64,000 nt of DNA from Kumtagia sp963839725. Its GTDB lineage: Bacteria; Pseudomonadota; Alphaproteobacteria; Rhizobiales; Rhizobiaceae. This document shows positions 53,517-61,049 of this stretch, piece by piece. Every line of letters starts with the position of its first letter. Within the stretch, counting starts at the first letter, position 1. The DNA is taken from contig CAWIWT010000016.1 in NCBI GenBank assembly GCA_963839725.1, positions 248,001 to 312,000 on the forward strand, in the 5' to 3' direction. Under the pieces are notes generated by a model. That model saw only the letters and a list, made by a program, of their open reading frames with translations, was not told the DNA's origin and made no database searches. The translations under genes and the position numbers were made by a program.

Positions 53517-55946
53517 TCATGGTTCGAACCGATTCGCGAGCAAGGCCGGGGCGGCAAGATAAAGGACAACGGCGATCATCACGACGCCAGAGAACCCTAC
53601 ATGCATGGCAAGCAGCGTGGCGAGAATCGCGCTCAGCACGGACGCACAGCCGTTGATTCCCCACGCCCAGGGAATGAATGTCCCCGAACGCTCGCCGACA
53701 TGCGCGAGGCCGAGGGGAAACGGCATGCCCATAAAAAGTGCTAGCGGCGCTATGAGGAGGAGCGCGATCGCGATCTTCGCAGCGTCTGGGAGCGCCAGCA
53801 GCCTTTCGAATATTAAGGGCAGCGCAAGAAGATAGGTGGCAGCCAGGACCGCGATAACCCCGACAGCGAGGGCGATGCCGCGCACCGCCGACCCGCGCCC
53901 GACCGCCGCGGCCCAGCGCGCGGCCGCGGCGCTACCGAGACCGGCGAAGGCGAGGAAGCCCGCAAGCACGACAGCGACAGCGTAGAACGGATGACCGAGG
54001 AACAGCACAAAGCGCTGGATGAAGGCGATTTCGATGAAGAGGAAGGCTAGCCCCAAGGCAAGGAAGTAGAGCCCGAAGCGCAGCCCATGCAAAGCTTTCC
54101 CCAGCGCGTGTCTGCGAATCCATAACGGCAACAGGATCAGGAGGGCGCTGAGGATGGCAGCCTGGACCAAGGTCGTCACGAGGATCAGGTAGCTCCAGTC
54201 GAGCATCGCAGCCCCGCCTTGGGTGCGCAGCGCTAAGAGTTCGGGCAGGGCGCGCCAGCGGAAGAAGTCGAAGAAGTAGGGCCGATTGTCGGTGGCCGGT
54301 GCGATGGCGAACTTGTAGCGCTCGATGAAGTCGGCGCGCTCAGGGCCGAGGAGGGCGAGGGCTCCCTCGTAGAGATATTCCTGATCGAGCTGGTTGAAGC
54401 GGTTCACGTCGCTCGCGGAGATGCCTGGCACCCAAGAGATGTCGAAGAAGTTCTCGGCTGCGAAGCTGCGAATGGCCGCGATGTCTTCGCCTTTGAAAGG
54501 CGACTTCGTGACGAGCAAAGTTGTAGTATTCCAGCTCCGGATCAGCGCCAGGTGCCGGCCCGGCTCGGCCACGCCATCCGCCTCGAGCGCTGCTATGGCG
54601 GTGGCGAACAGCTTGAGGCTGTCACGCGGCGGCACCCGCAGCCATCGTGTTATGGCGACGACACCATCTGGTCCGAGCACCGCGAGGTAATCTTGCATTG
54701 CCTCCACGGTATAGGTGTAGTTTTCATGCAAGCTCTGCACGCCGGCCGCGGCCGCGCTGAAGGAATCGAGGAGCGGCATCTGGATCAGGTCGTAGCGCTC
54801 GCCAGCAGTCGCAGCGAAGGCGCGCGCCTCGGCCAGATGCAAGTGCAGGTTCGGTCGGTTGAAGATACCGCCAGTGAAGTCGGCGAAGCAATTCCGAGCC
54901 AAGTCGATCATTTGCGGGTTGACCTCTACCGCATCCACGGTATCGGCCCCGGCGCGCAGCGCCAGCAGCACCTGCTCGCCGCCCCCGGCACCGAGGATTA
55001 GCACCCGCGGTCGCTCGAGGATGCGGTACGGCAGCGCCGCCGTTGTCCGGTCAAGATAGGCGACCTTCGCCGGATCGCCTCCATAGGCGGTGATCGCCGC
55101 AATACTGTCGCCATCGGTGAAGACGGCGAGTTGCCGGGGCGGCTCTTGAGTATTGGCGAGGCTGAGACCCGGCGCGTGACGGAATGGAACTGTCGGACTT
55201 TCGACGACCGTCAAGAGCCCTAGTGGGCTCGACCGCTCTTCGACCACTCGCGCGTTCGGCACTTCGAGGGCCATGCGAAGGCCCTTGTACTGCGACATAT
55301 GCGGCTCGGGAGCTGTCCAAGAAGGCGGGAGCCAGACCGCGACGACGGCCGCCAACCCGAGACAGCCCACGGCGAGACGGCGATGGCGAACCACGCCCAT
55401 CGCGGCAAAGGCAGCAGCCGCGAATCCCAGTGCGGCAACCAAACGCAGCGCCGCAGAAGGAAAGACAAGGAACAGGAGCCCGACGATACCCAGAGCCCCG
55501 ATCCCTGCGCCGACCAAATCAAAGGCGTAGACACGCCCAATCTGTCCGGGATAGCGGCAGAAGGCGAGGCCGACGCAGGTCGCTCCGAAAAAGAACGGCA
55601 GGATGAGAAGAGCATAACTAGCCGCGAGCCAACCGAGCTGTCGCGGATTCCAGATGATCTCGAGTGCGTTGAACGGCAGGCGTTCCGCGATGGCGAAGCT
55701 GGCAATCGCGGTGATGCTAAACAGCGCTGCCGATGCCGTGAAAGCAACCGCGTACCGCCCTACCAGATGGCGCCGCGCAAGCGCAATGAACGTGCCGCTT
55801 GCGCCGAAGCCCATGAGCGCGATGCTGATGATCATGTAGGCAAAGTGATGCCATTGAACGATCGAAAACAATCTCACAAGCAGCACTTCGTAGGCGAGAA
55901 CCGCTGCCGAAATGATACCGACTGGTAGCATGCGGCCCGGTCTCAA
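53517..55946 (-). CDS. polytopic membrane protein with spermidine-synthase-like domain
   Basis: An 809-residue protein with about six N-terminal TM helices (8-205), a central SpeE-like Rossmann domain (about 220-460) and about seven C-terminal TM helices (580-800). The domain has ILGAGGGEQVL (317-327), acidic AVEVNPQMID (339-348) and SLHENYTYTVEAM. The SpeE GGGDGG motif lacks its Asp, and the usual catalytic DxxD region reads QMPLLDS, so polyamine synthesis is doubtful. The start lies inside the stop of the exported PIMT-like gene (4-nt overlap). Substrate and reaction are unknown. Confidence 0.78.
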   Translation of the reverse strand: MRPGRMLPVGIISAAVLAYEVLLVRLFSIVQWHHFAYMIISIALMGFGASGTFIALARRHLVGRYAVAFTASAALFSITAIASFAIAERLPFNALEIIWNPRQLGWLAASYALLILPFFFGATCVGLAFCRYPGQIGRVYAFDLVGAGIGALGIVGLLFLVFPSAALRLVAALGFAAAAFAAMGVVRHRRLAVGCLGLAAVVAVWLPPSWTAPEPHMSQYKGLRMALEVPNARVVEERSSPLGLLTVVESPTVPFRHAPGLSLANTQEPPRQLAVFTDGDSIAAITAYGGDPAKVAYLDRTTAALPYRILERPRVLILGAGGGEQVLLALRAGADTVDAVEVNPQMIDLARNCFADFTGGIFNRPNLHLHLAEARAFAATAGERYDLIQMPLLDSFSAAAAGVQSLHENYTYTVEAMQDYLAVLGPDGVVAITRWLRVPPRDSLKLFATAIAALEADGVAEPGRHLALIRSWNTTTLLVTKSPFKGEDIAAIRSFAAENFFDISWVPGISASDVNRFNQLDQEYLYEGALALLGPERADFIERYKFAIAPATDNRPYFFDFFRWRALPELLALRTQGGAAMLDWSYLILVTTLVQAAILSALLILLPLWIRRHALGKALHGLRFGLYFLALGLAFLFIEIAFIQRFVLFLGHPFYAVAVVLAGFLAFAGLGSAAAARWAAAVGRGSAVRGIALAVGVIAVLAATYLLALPLIFERLLALPDAAKIAIALLLIAPLALFMGMPFPLGLAHVGERSGTFIPWAWGINGCASVLSAILATLLAMHVGFSGVVMIAVVLYLAAPALLANRFEP

Positions 55947-56680
55947 CGGGAGGGACCTCCCCGCAGCGGAACGAAGCTCACCGGCAGCAGCTGCCGGGTC
56001 GTGACGGCTCCGTCTCGCCGCTTCTCGACGAGCATGAGAAACTGGGTTGCAAAGGGGCTTCCCACGGGGATGACCATCCGGCCTCCTTCAGCGAGCTGCT
56101 CGACCAGCGGCGGCGGGACATGGCTAGCAGCCGCGGTCACCACGATGCCGTCGAAGGGCGCGTGCTCAGGCCAGCCGTAGTAGCCGTCATCCACCTTCAC
56201 CTCGACGTTGTCGAAGCGGAGCGCCGCAAGTCGTGCCGCTGCTCTCTTGCCCAGATCCGGGATGATCTCGATCGAATAAACCTTGGCGGCGAGCGGCGAC
56301 AGGACGGCTGCTTGATAGCCCGAGCCGGTGCCAATCTCCAGGATGGTGTCGCCGGGCCGAGCGTTGATCAGGTCGGTCATAAGCGCCACGATGAAGGGCT
56401 GCGAGATCGTCTGACCGTGCCCGATTGGCAGAGGCCGGTCCTGATAGGCCCCGCCGCGCTGCCCCGCGGGCACGAAAAGATGCCGCGGCACCGTGCCCAT
56501 CGTCTTGAGCACCGCCGGATCCATACCCCGTGCCCCGGAGCCGGCGTGCTCCTTGATTGTCTCGATCATGGCCGCACGCTCCGCTGCGCGGTCCTGGGCT
56601 GGCGCTGATGTGGAAACGAAGGCGGCGGCACACTCGAGAAACGCAGCCAGCAACGCTCGGCACCGGTCTAGAGTACTCAT
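55943..56680 (-). CDS. exported protein-L-isoaspartate methyltransferase-like protein
   Basis: With ATG 56680 (AGGAG upstream) the 245-residue protein has a signal-like N-terminus (MSTLDRCRALLAAFLECAAA, STSAPAQ cleavage), so it is probably periplasmic. The PIMT core is well kept: VPRHLFVP (64-71), PIGHGQTISQPFIVALM (85-101), ILEIGTGSGYQAAVL (113-127) and a final FVPLRGG. SAM is not normally found in the periplasm, so either the leader is only an anchor or the partner supplies the methyl donor. The stop overlaps the 809-residue membrane protein gene by 4 nt. Confidence 0.82.
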   Translation of the reverse strand: MSTLDRCRALLAAFLECAAAFVSTSAPAQDRAAERAAMIETIKEHAGSGARGMDPAVLKTMGTVPRHLFVPAGQRGGAYQDRPLPIGHGQTISQPFIVALMTDLINARPGDTILEIGTGSGYQAAVLSPLAAKVYSIEIIPDLGKRAAARLAALRFDNVEVKVDDGYYGWPEHAPFDGIVVTAAASHVPPPLVEQLAEGGRMVIPVGSPFATQFLMLVEKRRDGAVTTRQLLPVSFVPLRGGPSR

Positions 56681-57081
56681 GAACCGCTCCTGGCCCACGA
56701 CGTCGGGAACAAAGGCGGCGGCCATTGAAGCGAACGCCGCTCCGATCTCACACCAAGTACGCCGCGGCACTGCCCGGATCAACCCCGTTGGAGGTTGGTG
56801 GCGCGTCAGAAGGCATCTACCTGCTCAACTCCTAAGCGAACGACGATGGACATCGATTGCAGCCGTGCGGCGTGTCGGTTCTAAGGGGCAGCGACGGCAT
56901 GGGGTATTATCCTACCGCAGTTGTGTTGGAGGCTACAAGAATTGTTGCCGCCATCGCCATCCGGGCGATACATAACCGTTAGGCATGCTGCTTGCTCAGC
57001 CAGAGATCTTATTGCTCCCCACCATCTGGCATTGGGGAGAAGCGTCTCGGCATTGTTGCGGTCAGTGTTCACCGGGGGGCC
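56681..57081. other. spacer upstream of the exported PIMT-like gene
   Basis: It holds the right copy of the flanking repeat (56870-56990) and no convincing gene. The promoter of the two-gene unit should lie in 56681-56870. Confidence 0.4.
56870..56990. repeat. flanking repeat, right copy
   Basis: Diverged direct counterpart of 53286-53470, shorter by internal gaps. It ends in AACCGTTAGGCATGCTGCTT against AACCGTCAAGCATGCTCCTT on the left. Confidence 0.55.
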
Positions 57082-57537
57082 TCAATGCCTCGTGCCTGTG
57101 GCTTCGTTCTGCTTCGTTACCTTTCGGAGGACGCGGAGAGCCCCGTTGTTCGGATCGATGCGCTCCTGGTTGTTGGAAAGTGACCACGGGTGAATGTGCG
57201 ATGGTCGTAGTAGTTCGGGAATATCCGGACCCGTGGCGCAACACTTTCCTCCCCACCTCTGCAGCAAGGCACTGCGGAATTGTCCTTGTCCGACACGCGC
57301 TTGAACAATCGTAGCGCGAGTCGCACCTTCAACGGCTCTACCCGGTCGTTCGAAGTCGGCCCCCAAGCGACTTCTCAAGCCAGCCCGGCTCCTGTAGGTC
57401 CAGTATTGCCGCAATGCGCTTGAAAAAAGCGGTATCCCGTCCGCGTCCTCGACTCGGGTGAGGTAAATTTGGGTGCCCCGCCCCTGCCCGAAATCGGGGT
57501 CGTTATAAAAGGGGACCGTATCTGATTTTGCGCTCAA
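57082..57537 (-). pseudogene. HNH endonuclease-domain protein, truncated
   Basis: A 151-residue frame (TTG 57537) contains VGQGQFRSALLQRWGGKCCA-TG and LLRPSHIHPWSLSNNQERID, an HNH domain with its Cys and His in place, but it breaks off after DPNNGALRVL. Intact relatives continue with NGLLL and some 40 more residues that complete the fold. The upstream sequence (to about 57640) may be part of the original gene in another frame. Probably inactive. Confidence 0.6.
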
Positions 57538-57687
57538 ACAGGCCCACCGTCAGCTCGTCGCGCGGAACACGACGGTTGAACAGGTTGAATTTAGTGGGCA
57601 ACAACCACCCGGAACTGTGCCACTTCTCAAGCTTGAAGCCGGGTGGTTTGGATTGATCTGGAATCGCGGCAGAGCGGGCAACAGCGA

Positions 57688-57807
57688 CGCCCTCAATAAA
57701 CCCATCGAACCGTGCCTGAACTGGGCGCCGCTTATGTGATCGGCGCTGAGTTCCGCGACCAGGGCCGGGCGTAGCGGTACAAATTTCTGCTCCTTGCACA
57801 GCGACAC
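57688..57807 (-). pseudogene. fragment of an ATP-dependent DNA ligase C-terminus
   Basis: The minus strand reads KFVPLRPALVAELSADHISG-AQFRHGS, matching the OB-fold end of LigC/LigD-type bacterial DNA ligases (VPLRPELVAEVxxDHITGxRFRHG). The following RWRPDK segment is not preserved and the rest of the enzyme is absent. Confidence 0.5.
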
Positions 57808-57869
57808 GACAGCATTTGATGCACATCTTTTCCGGCCGCAACATCGCGAGAGTTGCGGCTGGCCCGCAT

Positions 57870-59192
57870 CTACTCTCGGAAGATGCGCTGCATCTGGTCA
57901 TTGACCGGCTTCATCAGATAAGCAAGCACCGTGCGGTCGCCTTTTGCGATAAAGGTTTCGACCGGCATACCGGGAACCAGCCTCAGACGCTGGCCGTTCG
58001 AGCCGGCCGGCGCGTCCACCGAAAGCTTGATCCGGTAGAAAGCGCGGCCCGTCTTCTGATCCGCGACAAGATCCGGCGAGATCATCGTGATTTCTCCGGT
58101 GGCGTCCTTGAGATTCGGATCGGAGAATGCGGTGAAGCGAACGATCGCTTTCTGGCCGACCTGCAGTTCCTCGATATCCTGTGGCTCGATCTGCGCATCC
58201 ACGACCAGCTTGTCGTCGTCGGGAACGACCAACATCGTGACCTCGCCGGCGCTGATGACGCCGCCAACGGTGAAGACGGCAAGCTGATGTATCTGGCCCG
58301 ATACGGGCGCACGGATATCGATCCTCGACAGGCGGTCCTGTGCCGCGACCTTGCGCTCGACATTCTCGTTGATCTTGTTGCGAACCTCGGCGAGCTCGCT
58401 CACCACCTCGGCATGGAACTCGTCGTCGAGGCGCGCCATCTGGATCTTCTTTTCCGCGATGGACCCACGCGCCGTGGCGGTCTCCGCAACCAGCCTGCCG
58501 CGGTCACCCGCAATGCGCGTGCGGTCTCGGTCAAGCGAGATAACACGCGTCAGCGGCGCCAGCTCTCTTTCGTAGAGGTCGCGCACGCCCTTTAGTTCCT
58601 CGGCGATCAGCGTCAGCTCATCATCGCGTGCCGTGCGCTGCGCACTCAGTCCTTCGATAGCGGATTCGAGCTGTGCGATCTGTTCCGACAGTTGCGTATG
58701 CGACGTTCCGCGCGCCTTTTTGCGGCTCTCGAATATGACATTCTGGCCTTCGATCAAATCCTTGACGTCCGCGTTGGATTCCGCCTGCTCCATCAGACTT
58801 GCAGGGAAATCTACCTGGCCGGCGCCATTGCGCTCCGCGACCAGCCGCGCCTCCTGTGCGGTCAATTCGTCGAGCGCCTTGGTGACGATCGCCAGGCTAG
58901 CCTTCAGAACGGTGTCGTCGAGGACCACGAGCAGATCGCCTGCCTTCACGCGAGCCCCCTCGCGCACCTTTAGCCCGGCCACGACGCCGCCCTCGGGATG
59001 CTGGACCTTCCTGGCATTGGTGTCGACGGCGATATGGCCCGGCGCAATCACAGCGCCCGCAATCTCCGCCAGCGCCGACCAGGTGCCGAGCCCACCCAGA
59101 ACTCCGAAGACAACGAACATTCCCATGAACGCATGGTTGCGGATGGACCGGTCCGTGGACTTGCCGAAGTCGATCATCTTATCGGCTGGCAT
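57870..59192 (-). CDS. HlyD-family type I secretion adaptor
   Basis: The periplasmic membrane-fusion protein that links the ABC exporter to a TolC-type outer-membrane channel. The 440 residues have one N-terminal TM helix (FMGMFVVFGVLGGLGTW near 22-38), a barrel/lipoyl part (VVAGLKVREGARVKAGDLLV), a long coiled-coil hairpin (about 85-270) and the lipoyl half RIDIRAPVSGQIHQLAVFTV. The start overlaps the end of the ABC gene by 14 nt. No TolC gene is present here, so a general one is probably used. Confidence 0.93.
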   Translation of the reverse strand: MPADKMIDFGKSTDRSIRNHAFMGMFVVFGVLGGLGTWSALAEIAGAVIAPGHIAVDTNARKVQHPEGGVVAGLKVREGARVKAGDLLVVLDDTVLKASLAIVTKALDELTAQEARLVAERNGAGQVDFPASLMEQAESNADVKDLIEGQNVIFESRKKARGTSHTQLSEQIAQLESAIEGLSAQRTARDDELTLIAEELKGVRDLYERELAPLTRVISLDRDRTRIAGDRGRLVAETATARGSIAEKKIQMARLDDEFHAEVVSELAEVRNKINENVERKVAAQDRLSRIDIRAPVSGQIHQLAVFTVGGVISAGEVTMLVVPDDDKLVVDAQIEPQDIEELQVGQKAIVRFTAFSDPNLKDATGEITMISPDLVADQKTGRAFYRIKLSVDAPAGSNGQRLRLVPGMPVETFIAKGDRTVLAYLMKPVNDQMQRIFRE

Positions 59193-60957
59193 GGCTCAAT
59201 ACCTTTACGTTGCTAGGGCTCTGATGGGCGACCGCGGGAGCAGCGGCAGGGATGTGCCGCGCCTCGCCCGGCAGTGTCGCGATCTGCGACAGGACTTGGT
59301 CCTTGGGGCCGAACGCAGCCTGGCGGCCATCGGCGATGACGATCACCTTGTTGATGGCACCGATGGCGCTACGGCGGTGCGCAATCAAAACCACGATGCC
59401 ACCCCTCGCCCGCACCGCTGCGAGCGCTCGATTGAGCGCCGCATCGCCGTCACCGTCGAGATTGGAATAAGGCTCGTCGAGCACGACGACGAAGGGATCG
59501 CCGTAAAGTGCGCGAGCAAGGCCGATACGCTGGCGCTGGCCGGCCGAGAGCTGCAGCCCGCCATCGCCGATCCTTGTGTCGTAGCCTTGCGGGAACTTCA
59601 GGATCATGTCGTGCACGTCGGCCAGCTGCGCGGCCCGCACGACGGCTTCGTCGGCGCGGCCCGGCTCGAACCGGGCGATGTTGTCGGCGATCGTGCCGTC
59701 GAACAGGTCGACGTCCTGCGGCAGATAGCCGATCGCCGCGCCGCGGTCCTCGGCCGAATATTGGTGAAGTGGAGCGCCGTCGAGCGTGATCTCGCCGCGC
59801 GCCAGCGGCCACACACCGGTGATCGCCCGCGCCAGCGTGGTCTTGCCCGATCCCGACGGTCCGACGATGCCGAGTCCGTCGCCGGCCTCTATCGCCAGGC
59901 TGATGCCGGAAACGGTCGCGATGCGAGCGCCGGGCGGCGCAATAAATCCGCCGTCGACCTGCAGCCGCATGCGTGGCGCAGGCAAGCGCGTCACGGGCTC
60001 ATGGATGTCACCTGGGGCAAGCGACCGCTTGAGGCGCGTCGCGGCAAGGCGGGCGGCTACGAACTGCCGCCACTGCGACACTGCGATGTCGATCGGCGCG
60101 AGGGCGCGCGAGGCGAGGATCGAGGCGGCGATGATTGTCCCCGTCGAAATTTCCTGCTGGATCGCGAGATATGCGGCAAGCGCCAGCACCGCCGACTGCA
60201 GCAGCGTCCGCAGCGCACGTACGGCAGAACTGATTCCCGTCGCGCCGTCGCTGCCTTTCTGGAAAACCGAGAGATATTGATTGGTGGAGACTTCGAAGCG
60301 CTGCTCGAACCGGGCAAGCAGGTTCATCGTTCCTAGCACTTCGGCGTTCTGCCGCGCACGGTCGACGACAGCTTGACGCTGAGCGGCAATCTGGGTGCTC
60401 TTTTTCGACGAGGCACGGCTGCGCAGCTCGCCCAAAAGCGCCAGTATAGAAATAAACAATGCGCCGGCTACCGTCAGCCAGCCGAGCCATGGGTGGAACA
60501 TAAAGCAGATCAATAGATACAGCGGCGTCCAGGGCAGATCGAAGAGGGCAGCCGGACCGGGCGTGGCAAAGAACTGCCGGACCTGGTCGAGGTCGCGGAC
60601 CGGGTCGGTGCGCTCCGCGTTGGCGGAGAGCCCGCCGGGCGACACCGCCGAACGGAAAGCGAGGCCGGACAGATCCTCGTCCAGCCGGCGGCTGACACGG
60701 GTCAGCATGCGCGTGCGTATCGCCTCGAGAACCGCCTGGATACCGAACAGGAAGGCGACGATGACCAGCAGCGCTATCAGCGTCTGCGTGGAGCGGCTCG
60801 GCAACACACGGTCATAGACCTGGAGCATGAACAGCGATCCGGTGAGCATCAGCACATTGATCGCGCCGGAGTAGATGCCGATGCACGCAAAGGTGCCGCG
60901 CGAGCGAGCAAGCGCGGCTGCGAACGGATTTCGATTTGACGAGGTAGCGTGAGCCAC
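59179..60957 (-). CDS. type I secretion ABC transporter (permease-ATPase)
   Basis: A 592-residue PrtD/PrsD-like exporter with a fused TM domain (about 20-310) and an ATPase: Walker A GPSGSGKTT (366-374), Q-loop LPQDVDLFDG, signature LSAGQRQR (470-477) and Walker B VVVLDEPYSNLD (490-501). I choose GTG 60957, because GGAGGAATTC lies directly before it and the family N-terminus follows; the frame is open 27 codons further. It lacks the N-terminal C39 peptidase-like domain, as expected for RTX exporters. It sits between its presumed substrate gene and the adaptor. Confidence 0.93.
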   Translation of the reverse strand: MAHATSSNRNPFAAALARSRGTFACIGIYSGAINVLMLTGSLFMLQVYDRVLPSRSTQTLIALLVIVAFLFGIQAVLEAIRTRMLTRVSRRLDEDLSGLAFRSAVSPGGLSANAERTDPVRDLDQVRQFFATPGPAALFDLPWTPLYLLICFMFHPWLGWLTVAGALFISILALLGELRSRASSKKSTQIAAQRQAVVDRARQNAEVLGTMNLLARFEQRFEVSTNQYLSVFQKGSDGATGISSAVRALRTLLQSAVLALAAYLAIQQEISTGTIIAASILASRALAPIDIAVSQWRQFVAARLAATRLKRSLAPGDIHEPVTRLPAPRMRLQVDGGFIAPPGARIATVSGISLAIEAGDGLGIVGPSGSGKTTLARAITGVWPLARGEITLDGAPLHQYSAEDRGAAIGYLPQDVDLFDGTIADNIARFEPGRADEAVVRAAQLADVHDMILKFPQGYDTRIGDGGLQLSAGQRQRIGLARALYGDPFVVVLDEPYSNLDGDGDAALNRALAAVRARGGIVVLIAHRRSAIGAINKVIVIADGRQAAFGPKDQVLSQIATLPGEARHIPAAAPAVAHQSPSNVKVLSHASR

Positions 60958-61049
60958 GAATTCCTCCCGGGCGATCAGATTGCCGTCCCCTGGATTTAAG
61001 CTAACAGGGTGCCCCGGCCTGCGCCGGAGCACCCACAATGACGTTGGCG

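Noticed and set aside
53517..55946. Calling the 809-residue protein spermidine synthase (speE)
   Set aside because: The SpeE-like fold is present, but the GGGDGG Asp and the catalytic acidic pair are not, and the flanking membrane domains are foreign to SpeE.
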